64,000 bases of DNA, taken from the NCBI GenBank assembly GCA_016722045.1, contig JADKGY010000001.1, forward strand, positions 806,001-870,000. Reading direction: 5' to 3'. The translations under genes were made by a program, and so were the position numbers. Below, in pieces: positions 42,714-51,373 of the stretch. Positions within the stretch are counted from its first letter, which is position 1, and every line of letters starts with the position of its first letter. Under the pieces are notes generated by a model, which saw only the letters and a list, made by a program, of their open reading frames with translations, was not told the DNA's origin and searched no databases. This stretch comes from Candidatus Opimibacter skivensis. Lineage in GTDB: Bacteria; Bacteroidota; Bacteroidia; Chitinophagales; Saprospiraceae.

Positions 42714-42721
42714 TAACTTTG
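42714..42721 (+). promoter_or_regulatory. Putative -7 box of the methyltransferase gene at 42728
   Basis: TAACTTTG matches TAnnTTTG and ends 6 nt before the ATG at 42728, so the transcript would be almost leaderless. Divergent from the blaI operator region. Confidence 0.45.
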
Positions 42722-42727
42722 ATATTA

Positions 42728-43582
42728 ATGTCAGCTCCCCTCAACGAAGCCGAAATCATAGATTACTACGATCACTGCCAGGTAGATTATTCACTGGTCT
42801 GGCAATTGGATGAAGTGATGTGCATGCACTATGGATATTGGAATGAAAACACACCGCATCATCGCGCAGCTCTTCAGATGATGAATAAGCAAGTGGCTGC
42901 GGCGGCTGAAATCAGACCTGGTCAATTCGTTCTGGATGCCGGTTGCGGAGTTGGTGGGTCATCCATCTATCTGGCAAGTATAGGTTGCAAAGTGGAAGGA
43001 ATCACGCTGAGCGAAAAACAAGTAAAGTCCTGTCGGGACAATGCAGCCAAATTCAACCTCGAAGAACGGATTCATTTCGGCCAGCAAAATTATCTCTCGA
43101 CTTCTTTTGACGACAATACATTTGATGTGGTGTGGGCCATTGAAAGTGTGTGCTATGCCTGGGATAAATATGATTTCACAAAAGAAGCATTCAGGGTACT
43201 AAAGCCTGGAGGCAAACTGGTTGTTGCTGATTTTTATAGCCAACCTGTCATTGAAGGATCTGCAGATGATCATCTCATGAAGAAATGGACTGATGCTTGG
43301 GCTATAAAATCTTATGCCACAGAAGATCAATTTAATGATGCATTAAAAAAAGCAGGATTTCAATCGGTCAGCGGACGGGATATCACCGATCATGTCAAGC
43401 CAAGTATTCGCAGATTATTTCTATCTTTTATTCCCGGTGTCGTGACCTCAACCATGGCCGCTTGGATTGGCGCCCGCAACAGGATTCAGACAAAAAATAC
43501 CTGGTCTTCCTATTACCAATTTCTGGCGCATCGAAAAGACTTATGGAGGTATATCATCTACTCAGCCCAGAAACCGGCTTGA
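42728..43582 (+). CDS. SAM-dependent methyltransferase, sterol/tocopherol-methyltransferase-like
   Basis: 284 residues from the ATG at 42728; an in-frame TTG at 42719 is inside the -7 box. The N-terminal WQLDEVMCMHYGYWNENTPHHRAA leads into the SAM motif LDAGCGVGGSSIYLA, then VEGITLSEKQV, FDVVWAIESVCYAWDKYDFTKEAFRVLKPGGKLVVADFY. It resembles the gamma-tocopherol / sterol C24 / cyclopropane-synthase-like branch. The C-terminal ~90 residues could bind a lipid or isoprenoid. Substrate unknown; no neighbour helps. No signal peptide. Confidence 0.85.
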   Translation: MSAPLNEAEIIDYYDHCQVDYSLVWQLDEVMCMHYGYWNENTPHHRAALQMMNKQVAAAAEIRPGQFVLDAGCGVGGSSIYLASIGCKVEGITLSEKQVKSCRDNAAKFNLEERIHFGQQNYLSTSFDDNTFDVVWAIESVCYAWDKYDFTKEAFRVLKPGGKLVVADFYSQPVIEGSADDHLMKKWTDAWAIKSYATEDQFNDALKKAGFQSVSGRDITDHVKPSIRRLFLSFIPGVVTSTMAAWIGARNRIQTKNTWSSYYQFLAHRKDLWRYIIYSAQKPA

Positions 43583-43705
43583 TGATGGTCACCAAAAAAT
43601 AGACTACAGAATTTACTGTGTATTACAAAAAGGAGAATCTCCATTGATGTGATCAGCCTGGATTTACAATTGACTTTGAAAGAGAAAAAGATTACTTAAA
43701 CAATC

Positions 43706-44053
43706 TTATTCTTCTTCGTCAGCAGCAGTATCCGCTTCACCATCTGTGATCGTTAAGTAATCCATGTCGCCATACTTCTCTTCATACTCTTCTTTCACAC
43801 TTTCTTTCAATTCTCCGCTTGCATCATAGTCATCATCGTCTTCAATAATCTGACGCGCTTCGATAAGTGTCATTCTGACGAGGTAGTAACGGTCATCAGT
43901 TTCGAAAGGTAGTGCGGATACAAATTTGCCTTCGGCATTTTTGTATTGAATCAAATGTTTGGCGAATCCATAGGGATACATGAGCTTGATCTGCTCCTGG
44001 ATGTTCTCATCCAACTTTTCATAATCCTTTACGATACGTGGTTTATTAGCCAT
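43706..44053 (-). CDS. Conserved acidic protein of unknown function
   Basis: 115 residues from the ATG at 44053 (MANKPRIVKDYEKLDENIQEQIKLMYPYGF); an in-frame start at 44074 adds seven residues. The first ~65 residues are folded-looking (FAKHLIQYKNAEGKFVSALPFETDDRYYLVRMTLIEA); the rest is very acidic (EDDDDYDASGELKESVKEEYEEKYGD ... TAADEEE). Similar small acidic proteins occur in many Bacteroidota genomes, with no known role that I can recall. It stands alone on the minus strand. Confidence 0.7.
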   Translation of the reverse strand: MANKPRIVKDYEKLDENIQEQIKLMYPYGFAKHLIQYKNAEGKFVSALPFETDDRYYLVRMTLIEARQIIEDDDDYDASGELKESVKEEYEEKYGDMDYLTITDGEADTAADEEE

Positions 44054-44251
44054 GGGTAATAGGTGTGTTATCAAAAAAAACGAAGAACGGGTTCTATTCG
44101 TACTCGGTTATAGGGCGTAAGTTGTAAAATTATCCCTGACAAACAAAAGACTTTTATTTGGAATTCCCACAAGAAATTTTTTTTTATTTTTTTAACGGTT
44201 CTAACTGAAAGGAGCAGAAGGATATTGCCCGGGGGAATTTATGGACTACTA

Positions 44252-44292
44252 ACAAAAAAACCGGGCAGGAGTTCTCATCAAACCTGCCCGGT
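44252..44292 (-). terminator. Terminator of the Crp-family regulator gene
   Basis: On the minus strand ACCGGGCAGG (44283-44292) and CCTGCCCGGT (44260-44269) form a 10-bp perfect stem with a 13-nt loop, followed by TTTTTTTGTT, a strong T run. It lies 38 nt beyond the stop. Confidence 0.92.
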
Positions 44293-44329
44293 CATTTTAA
44301 CCAAACCAACTAAATCCAGCTCTCCCGAA

Positions 44330-45010
44330 TTACGCCAGAGCAGCAATATCCCTGATCAATATACTATTACGGGTAAAGTAAATCTTATTTGTTTTGCGTA
44401 AATCATTCAACACTGCGGTAACCGTTTGCCGGCTTGTACCAGTATAATTAGCAATGTCCTGTTGTGTCAGTGAATGCTTCAGCAATGTCTCAAGACCCAC
44501 CTGTCGTCCTGATTGATGAGCATTATCAAGGATGAAATCAATAATTCTGCCCCTGGCATCCTTAAAAATGAGGGACTCTAATTGATTTTCTGTCTGAAGT
44601 AGTTTATACCCAATCATCGAAATGACGCTCATCGTCAACTGGGGATTCTTGTCCATAATCTTTCGGAAATGTTCCACCCCTATCTTGTAATACGTCGTCA
44701 CGGTAGAAAGTGAAGAAGCAAAATTGTGGTGAGGCACCCGATGTTGGATTAAGGCCATTTCACCAAAGACCATACGCGGGTGAAGAACCTGTTTGATGAT
44801 TTCACGTCCATCTTCATGGTGCGTTCCGATCTTCACACTTCCCTCTACAAGGATATAGAAATAGTCAGCGGGATCGCCTTCAGAAAAGATATTTGAGTAT
44901 TTCTGGGCTGTGTTGTACTCCATCTGGAGGGCCAGTGCTGCCAATTCCTCCTTCTCAAGGACGTTAAAAAATGGAATACTCTCTAGAATGTCGTGTTTAT
45001 TAGGCATCAT
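44330..45010 (-). CDS. Crp/Fnr-family transcriptional regulator
   Basis: 226 residues; two adjacent ATGs (45010, 45007). The N-terminal cyclic-nucleotide-binding beta roll has NIFSEGDPADYFYILVEGSVKI, then RMVFGEMALIQHRVPHHNF. The C-terminal winged helix is LTQQDIANYTGTSRQTVTAVLNDLRKTNKI. No N-terminal cysteine cluster, so not an oxygen sensor of the Fnr type, and the residues for cAMP cannot be judged. The target is unknown. It lies 95 nt downstream of the DUF4249 gene on the same strand and has its own terminator. Confidence 0.93.
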   Translation of the reverse strand: MMPNKHDILESIPFFNVLEKEELAALALQMEYNTAQKYSNIFSEGDPADYFYILVEGSVKIGTHHEDGREIIKQVLHPRMVFGEMALIQHRVPHHNFASSLSTVTTYYKIGVEHFRKIMDKNPQLTMSVISMIGYKLLQTENQLESLIFKDARGRIIDFILDNAHQSGRQVGLETLLKHSLTQQDIANYTGTSRQTVTAVLNDLRKTNKIYFTRNSILIRDIAALA

Positions 45011-45105
45011 CAGAACTGTTAAGTAAAGAACAATAATGTGTCAGGTATAAGACACTATTTTCTTTGCCTACCCCTATAAACTGCAGAATATAAAATTGAA
45101 AATCT

Positions 45106-46020
45106 TTATTTAGGCAGATCAGATGAAGCTGTGCTCGAGGCAAATCCTGAGAAATTGCCATATCCACCTTTGATATTATTGAAGATAGTAACGGGTTCTG
45201 CGAATGGATCCTGCCGAACAATCAATTGCCTGGCAAGGGAGCTGTGATATTTATAATATTCTTCAGTGATAGACCTCAACTCAACATATACGGTTTTCAG
45301 GTCATGGCCGCCTATGGTCCAGTCTACAAAATTAAAAGTTAAAAGCTGATCAGGTGTCAAATCATTTCGATTGATCAGGACTCCATAATCATAATGATGG
45401 ATGAAGAGTTGATTATCTGAAAGTTCAGGATCGACAAGATATCTGGCCGATAAGCTATCATAGGCGTTGTAAAAAACCAGATGGTAATATTGGTTAGGCT
45501 CAGTATGATTGATCCTAAACTGAAGTGTATACCGGATGTTCTTTTTGAAATCATTCAATTCCGATTGCTCGATACTTATCGTTTTTATACTTAAGTCCCT
45601 AATTGTGCTGGGGCTTGGAATGGCCGTCGTCGCCTGGACATCATCAAACCCGCTCGCATGTGCTGAAATGGTATAATTAAATCCGGCTTTGAGAAATCCA
45701 TCCGGAATCTTGTAAAAAGTTTTACCATCCTCAGTTACGAAAACAAGCTGAATGGAAATGCCTGATTCTATTTCAGTAACAAATACAGTGAGATTGTCAG
45801 GTGTATAAAACAGACTTGAATCAGAAGCTGATTGAGATGCATAGACATAAACCCGCTGGGCTTCATCCCAGCTGGACGGCAAGATCGGTGAAATCTGGGA
45901 AATAATGGTGAGTTTAGGCTCCGCCTTTGACTGGAAGTCAATCGTAGTCTCACATCCTGCTGAAAGGAGCAAAATGCAAATAGGAATCATCCAAAATATG
46001 CTTCTATTAACTGATTTCAC
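45106..46020 (-). CDS. DUF4249 lipoprotein, partner of TonB receptor
   Basis: 304 residues starting at GTG (46020); the only later ATG option (45990) would shorten the signal peptide. The signal MKSVNRSIFWMIPICILLLSAGC ends in a lipobox Cys23. DUF4249 features are ETTIDF.....PKLTIISQISP near the N-terminus and beta-sandwich strands including FNYTISAHASGFDDVQATTAIPSP. DUF4249 proteins are typically encoded next to TonB-dependent receptors and act as surface lipoproteins; here the receptor gene is 60 nt upstream on the same strand. Ligand unknown. Confidence 0.9.
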   Translation of the reverse strand: MKSVNRSIFWMIPICILLLSAGCETTIDFQSKAEPKLTIISQISPILPSSWDEAQRVYVYASQSASDSSLFYTPDNLTVFVTEIESGISIQLVFVTEDGKTFYKIPDGFLKAGFNYTISAHASGFDDVQATTAIPSPSTIRDLSIKTISIEQSELNDFKKNIRYTLQFRINHTEPNQYYHLVFYNAYDSLSARYLVDPELSDNQLFIHHYDYGVLINRNDLTPDQLLTFNFVDWTIGGHDLKTVYVELRSITEEYYKYHSSLARQLIVRQDPFAEPVTIFNNIKGGYGNFSGFASSTASSDLPK

Positions 46021-46080
46021 TTATTAAAAATAATAAAATTTAATGACAAGCAGCCCGCTTTCTGAATCCCACCCATATAC

Positions 46081-48774
46081 CTATTGAAATGAAAACCGAT
46101 AAGTAAGTGAAGGAAAGAATCTGAAAAGCGAAAATTGTCTGTACTGAAAGGTTTGTTTTATTGGATCTTTTACGAGTGTGATGTAGAATGGATTCACCCT
46201 GTTATATACATTATATAAATTGAGTGTGAGTGAATGACTGAATTTTTCATCCCTTGAAAACTGATAATTAAAGGTGACATCCAGGCGATGGTAGGGAGGT
46301 AATCTGAATCCATTACGTGAACTGTAGCTTATTCCTACTTCCGGAAAAATAGCACCCGGGTTATAAAACTTACTTTCAGCCAGGGTAATCGCAATCCCAC
46401 TTCCATAAAGGAAATTTACTCCACACGACCATTTCGCATTCAATTTATATTGCCCGCTGAATGTGGAGGACCAACGTCTGTCATACCTATCCGGAAAGGC
46501 AACCCCATTGTTAATATCATCAAATCGCCGATATGATTTTGACCAGGTACCATTCAGACTGAACTGCAATTTCTTAAGATCATAAATGAATTGTAGCTCA
46601 ACACCTGATGCATCGCCATCACCAACTGTAATTTTTGATTCCCAATTACCCGCATCAACAATGCTGGCAGCCAATACTCCCGGCTCAAGCTGAAAACTAG
46701 CTCCCTCCTGATAAGAGATCAGGCTTCGCATATTTTTCAAATAGGCTGAAAAATCAATTGTAAAATTATCTGCAGGTTTCCATAATGTTGAAAATGCATA
46801 TTGATCTGATAATGCGGGCGAGACGCGCCTGGTAGTAGGCACCCATAAATCTGTTGGCAAGCCGATGCTACTCGAGGTCAGATTGTGCAGATACTGCGCC
46901 ATCCTGCTATATCCTATGTTAAAAGCAATCTTGGGTGTTGGCTGAAAATCGAAAGATAGCCGTAACTGAGGATCAAGGTAGTAGGTACTTTGTACAAAAA
47001 AACTTGAGATGTGAATTCCGGAAGTGAGCCTGATACCAGGTTGTATATCCCACTTATCCTCGAGATAAATACCACTCTCCAACGCTTTCACTTTAAAACT
47101 TGAAAATAAAGCATCATCAAGCAAACCTTCTTTTATATAAAAATTTCCCACTTTACTTTCTTCATTCAGTGTAATGGATTTTGGAAGAAATGCATAATGT
47201 ATCGCGTAAATTCCAGTGGACAACTGATGATCAGTTGAAGGCCTGATTTCCAATTCCAATCTCGCGGTAACATCTTTTATACTGGATTTAAACTCCTTCG
47301 TATCAAATCCTGACAACGAAATAAAGTTAGTATCGGGATATGTATAGATATACTGACTCCTGTCAACTGATTGCAATACGAATGAGCTGGTAGATAAAAT
47401 AAAGTTGGAGAATATCTTCTCATTGACAATATGATTCCATCTGAATACACCCGTTTGATTTGACCAGTTAAGATTTTTATTCGACCCTTCTTTTGAAAAA
47501 ATCCTGATACCGGTATCTATATCTTTTTCATCACGGCGGGTAAGTGTTGAATCTGAAAACTGATCTCTCCCCAAATACGAACTCAGATATATTCTATCCC
47601 GCTGACTTAATTTCCAATTCAGTTTGCCATTAAAATCCCTGTAATTAAGATTAGCAAAACCCTCCTTCCCATTTTTCTTTTTGAATTCCCTGGTTATATC
47701 TTTTGCAAATAAGCCCGGCAGGAAAAACCTGCCACTCAAGAGCAGGCTGATCTTCTCTCTTACGATCGGGCCTTCGACCATCACACCAACCTCTGATAAT
47801 CCGACATTTCCGGAAAATCCCCATTCATTGATATTTCCTTCTCGTGTGCGAACATCCATAACGGATGAAAGTCTTCCACTAAACTTGCTTGGGAAATTCG
47901 CTTTGTATATCGAGGCCTGCTGTAATACCTGGTAATTGAAAACAGATACAATACCAAGTAAATGATTTGGGTGATAAACAGGCACTCCATCCATAAGGAT
48001 CAGATTCTGATCATTGGCGCCACCTCTCACATGGATCCCGCCAACACCATCTGTACCCGTATGAACTCCGGGGATAAAATCAGCTACCCTATACAGATCG
48101 CTTGCTCCACCCAATTGAACATTACTCTGAAGATTCGACATTGAAATCCGGTCTGCAGAGGGCACAAGATTATCATATGCACTTTTACTATTTCCATGCA
48201 CTACCACTTCAGGAAGCAGTCCGTTTTGCCGGAGACGGAAATGAACAAATTGATTCTGATTCAATCCAAAAATCTTATGCTGAGAAATATATCCTGCATA
48301 ACCGGACAATAAATTCACCTGCCCCGATGGTACATTGAGACTGTAGTATCCATAATTATTCGTCGTAGTAGACTTGCCTGATTCTGCATCATATATATAT
48401 GCATAAATCAAAGGCTCGCCTGAGAGTGAATCGGTGACTACTCCGCTGATCGAATATTTTGTCAGCACAGGGTCTGGCTGAAAAAGCACAATCTGATTTT
48501 CAACAAATCGATAACTAAGCTGGCTGCCTTTTAGAACTTCCTGAATCACCTCCCCAACCGTAGCATTTTTCATCTGAAGAGTTATAGGTCCTAGCTTGTC
48601 AAGCAGATTATCATTATAGATGATATTGACACCGGATTGCTGACTTAATTGCATTAAAAATTCAGCAGGTGGTTGATGATCAGCATTAACGACAAGCTTA
48701 TGATCCTGACTTTTAAGCTGACAAACCACCATGATCATCATCGCCCACAATATGAACATCCGATCTTTGGTCAT
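46081..48774 (-). CDS. TonB-dependent receptor with STN and carboxypeptidase-regulatory domains
   Basis: 897 residues. After a signal peptide comes an STN domain (QPPAEFLMQLSQQSGVNIIYNDNLL ... LKNATVGEVIQEVL-like), the signature of receptors that signal to FecR. Then a carboxypeptidase-regulatory-like domain (YSISGVVTDSLSGEPLIYAYIYD), a plug (GASDLYRVADFIPGVHTGTDGVGGIHVRGGANDQNLILMDGVPVYH), and a barrel ending in YRFSFQ. It would import a large or metal-bound ligand across the outer membrane. The DUF4249 gene follows. A FecR pair of its own is not adjacent. Confidence 0.94.
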   Translation of the reverse strand: MTKDRMFILWAMMIMVVCQLKSQDHKLVVNADHQPPAEFLMQLSQQSGVNIIYNDNLLDKLGPITLQMKNATVGEVIQEVLKGSQLSYRFVENQIVLFQPDPVLTKYSISGVVTDSLSGEPLIYAYIYDAESGKSTTTNNYGYYSLNVPSGQVNLLSGYAGYISQHKIFGLNQNQFVHFRLRQNGLLPEVVVHGNSKSAYDNLVPSADRISMSNLQSNVQLGGASDLYRVADFIPGVHTGTDGVGGIHVRGGANDQNLILMDGVPVYHPNHLLGIVSVFNYQVLQQASIYKANFPSKFSGRLSSVMDVRTREGNINEWGFSGNVGLSEVGVMVEGPIVREKISLLLSGRFFLPGLFAKDITREFKKKNGKEGFANLNYRDFNGKLNWKLSQRDRIYLSSYLGRDQFSDSTLTRRDEKDIDTGIRIFSKEGSNKNLNWSNQTGVFRWNHIVNEKIFSNFILSTSSFVLQSVDRSQYIYTYPDTNFISLSGFDTKEFKSSIKDVTARLELEIRPSTDHQLSTGIYAIHYAFLPKSITLNEESKVGNFYIKEGLLDDALFSSFKVKALESGIYLEDKWDIQPGIRLTSGIHISSFFVQSTYYLDPQLRLSFDFQPTPKIAFNIGYSRMAQYLHNLTSSSIGLPTDLWVPTTRRVSPALSDQYAFSTLWKPADNFTIDFSAYLKNMRSLISYQEGASFQLEPGVLAASIVDAGNWESKITVGDGDASGVELQFIYDLKKLQFSLNGTWSKSYRRFDDINNGVAFPDRYDRRWSSTFSGQYKLNAKWSCGVNFLYGSGIAITLAESKFYNPGAIFPEVGISYSSRNGFRLPPYHRLDVTFNYQFSRDEKFSHSLTLNLYNVYNRVNPFYITLVKDPIKQTFQYRQFSLFRFFPSLTYRFSFQ

Positions 48775-48850
48775 GAGTCTATACTCTACAAACGAATTGC
48801 CGGGGGAAAATATCCCCTGTTATATCTAAAGAATAAAAATAGAGATTAGT

Positions 48851-50275
48851 TCAGGGCTTTACAGGCACGAGTCCCAACCGTTTGCCTTCGGCTATCATGA
48901 ACTGGTATGCATCTTCGTAATCATTTGTGAGTTCCCCATCAAGAATAGCCTCCCGAATGGCGGTTTTAATCACACCTACTTCCCTCCCCGGCCTGATTCC
49001 AAATGTATCCATGATAATCTGGCCATCAATCGGAGGCTGCCAGTTACGCAAATGGTCCCTTTCCTCAACATCTTTAAGCCGGTCCATCACAACCTCATAA
49101 TTTCCAAGATATCGGGAAACCCTGTCCTGATTTTTGGAAGTTATGTCTGCTTTGCAAAGGATCATGAGATCCTCGAGATCATCTCCGGCTTCAAATAGTA
49201 ACCTTCTCACTGCTGCATCAGTGATCTCTTCCTGGATAAGTGCTATAGGCCGCAGGTGAAGTCTGACCAATCGTTGCACATATTTCATTTTTTCATCCAT
49301 CGGCAATTTCATTCGCCGGAATATCCTTGGTACCATTGCTGCCCCTAAACCCTCATGCCCATGAAAAGTCCACCCATGCCCCGCTTCAAATCGCTTTGTC
49401 AATGGTTTTGCAATATCATGAAGAATCGCAGCCCAACGCAACCATAAATAATCAGTAGCATTAGAAATATTGTCAAGAACCTGAAGGGTGTGATAAAAAT
49501 TGTCTTTATGTCCATAGCCTCCTATCTGATCAACACCTTTGAGTGCTTGCATTTCAGGAAAGATGAGTGGTAACAAACCGGCCTCTTCCATCAGTTTAAA
49601 TCCTTTCGACGGCACCGGTGACAAAATGATTTTATTCAATTCGGTTGTGATCCTTTCCATCGATACTATTTCCAACCGGTCACGCATCGATGAGATAGCA
49701 TCAAATGTCACAGGGTCGATTGTAAATGTAAACTGTGTAGCAAATCTGATCGCCCTCATAATCCTGAGTGGGTCATCAGAAAATGTTTGAACAGGATCCA
49801 GAGGTGTAACTATTTTTCCTAACGCTATGTCTTCAATTCCTCCAAACGGATCAATCACTGAATAAAGATCATCACCCTGAAGTCTCAACGCCAATGCATT
49901 GATCGTAAAATCCCTTCGTAACTGATCATCATATAGCGTCCCTTGTTCCACTTCCGGCTTACGGCTATCATGCGTATAGGATTCTTTACGGGCTCCAACG
50001 AACTCCAGTTCCAAATCTCTATAGTGGAACATGGCTGTCCCAAAATTCTTGAATACAGTAATGCCATGAGCGTCAGGGCCTAATGCTTCACAAACTTTCT
50101 CAGCTAATAAAGTACCATCCCCGACAGTGACAAAATCAATGTCCTTCGATGGGTATCCCATGATCCGATCTCGCACAAATCCGCCAACAGCAAAAACCTC
50201 CTGATGCAATTGATCAGCCGCATCCCCGACAACTTCAAACAATGCCTTTTCTTCTGCTGTAATGTTCAATTTCAT
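48851..50275 (-). CDS. cca: CCA tRNA nucleotidyltransferase with HD domain
   Basis: 474 residues. The class II nucleotidyltransferase head has FAVGGFVRDRIMG, the metal site DIDFV (DxD), and RRDFTINALALRL, then DPLRIMRAIRFATQF and ITTELNKIIL. The C-terminal HD part has WAAILHDIAKPLTKRF and HEGLGAAMV. It adds or repairs CCA at tRNA 3' ends; this fits the window, where tRNA-His and tRNA-Leu lack an encoded CCA. Located between the TonB receptor and dusB. Confidence 0.96.
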   Translation of the reverse strand: MKLNITAEEKALFEVVGDAADQLHQEVFAVGGFVRDRIMGYPSKDIDFVTVGDGTLLAEKVCEALGPDAHGITVFKNFGTAMFHYRDLELEFVGARKESYTHDSRKPEVEQGTLYDDQLRRDFTINALALRLQGDDLYSVIDPFGGIEDIALGKIVTPLDPVQTFSDDPLRIMRAIRFATQFTFTIDPVTFDAISSMRDRLEIVSMERITTELNKIILSPVPSKGFKLMEEAGLLPLIFPEMQALKGVDQIGGYGHKDNFYHTLQVLDNISNATDYLWLRWAAILHDIAKPLTKRFEAGHGWTFHGHEGLGAAMVPRIFRRMKLPMDEKMKYVQRLVRLHLRPIALIQEEITDAAVRRLLFEAGDDLEDLMILCKADITSKNQDRVSRYLGNYEVVMDRLKDVEERDHLRNWQPPIDGQIIMDTFGIRPGREVGVIKTAIREAILDGELTNDYEDAYQFMIAEGKRLGLVPVKP

Positions 50276-50357
50276 ATTAAAGGCCTTTTGGGCTTTCGGA
50301 TTTGAAGTACTTTTCTATGAGAGGATGAAAGTAATTGACTTTATCGTATTCTCCTGA

Positions 50358-51356
50358 TCAACTAATTTCTACAAGCTCAGAGGAATAATGACTTTCTATT
50401 TGGTGTAATATGTCGAATAAAACCGAAGGTTCTGATTCCGTCACAAGACGTGACCTGTATTGTTTGATGCCTTCTAATGATCTGAAGTAATTAGAATAAT
50501 GTCTCTTCATTTCCATTACACCTACTTTTTCTCCCTTCCATTCAATCGAGTGCTGCAAGTGTTTTCTTGCGGCATTGACGCGTTCATGAAGTGTAGGTTC
50601 AGCAAGGAGTTGACCCGTTGAGAAAAAATGTTTTATCTCTCTGAATATCCAGGGATAACCAATGCTTGCTCTTCCGATCATGATGCCATCGACTCCATAT
50701 CGATCCCTGTATAGCCGGGCTTTCTGGGGCGTATCAATGTCACCATTTCCAAATATGGGGATCCGTATGGCCGGATTATTTTTCACCTTCCCGATCATCG
50801 TCCAGTCCGCTTCACCTTTATAAAGTTGGGCTCTGGTCCGGCCATGAATGGAAAGTGCTTCAATACCCACATCCTGCAATCGCTCTGCCACCTCCATTAT
50901 ATTGATGCTGTTGTCATCCCATCCCAATCTTGTTTTTACAGTCACCGGCAGATGAGTAGATTTAACGACTGCCTTTGTCAGCCTCACCATTAAATCAATA
51001 TCCTTCAATACCGCTGCACCCGCACCTTTGCAAACAACTTTTTTAACCGGACAACCGAAATTAATATCGACTAAATCGGGTTGAACAGCATCGACTATAG
51101 TGGCACTCATCGCCATCGCCTCCTCGTCGCCACCGAATATCTGAATTCCAATAGGACGTTCACGTTCATAAAATTCCAGTTTTTTCCTGCTCTTTATAGC
51201 ATCGCGAATCAATCCTTCACTACTGATGAATTCAGTAAATAATAAATCAGCTCCGAATTCTTTGCAGAGAACGCGAAAAGGCGGATCACTTACATCCTCC
51301 ATCGGTGCAAGTAAAAGGGGAAACTCTCCTAATTCAAGATTGCGGATCTTAACCAT
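50358..51356 (-). CDS. dusB: tRNA-dihydrouridine synthase DusB
   Basis: 332 residues, FMN TIM barrel. Motifs are LAPMEDVSDPPFRVLCKEFGADLLFTEFISSEGL, VDINFGCPVKKVVCKGAGAALL-type loop with the catalytic cysteine, VTVKTRLGWDDNS, ALSIHGRTRAQLYKGEADW, and PIFGNGDIDTPQKA, GIMIGRASIGYPWIFRE. It reduces uridine to dihydrouridine in tRNA. It starts 17 nt after the SLBB-protein stop, so it may be co-transcribed with it. Confidence 0.95.
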   Translation of the reverse strand: MVKIRNLELGEFPLLLAPMEDVSDPPFRVLCKEFGADLLFTEFISSEGLIRDAIKSRKKLEFYERERPIGIQIFGGDEEAMAMSATIVDAVQPDLVDINFGCPVKKVVCKGAGAAVLKDIDLMVRLTKAVVKSTHLPVTVKTRLGWDDNSINIMEVAERLQDVGIEALSIHGRTRAQLYKGEADWTMIGKVKNNPAIRIPIFGNGDIDTPQKARLYRDRYGVDGIMIGRASIGYPWIFREIKHFFSTGQLLAEPTLHERVNAARKHLQHSIEWKGEKVGVMEMKRHYSNYFRSLEGIKQYRSRLVTESEPSVLFDILHQIESHYSSELVEIS

Positions 51357-51373
51357 AACAGAAGAAGGAATAC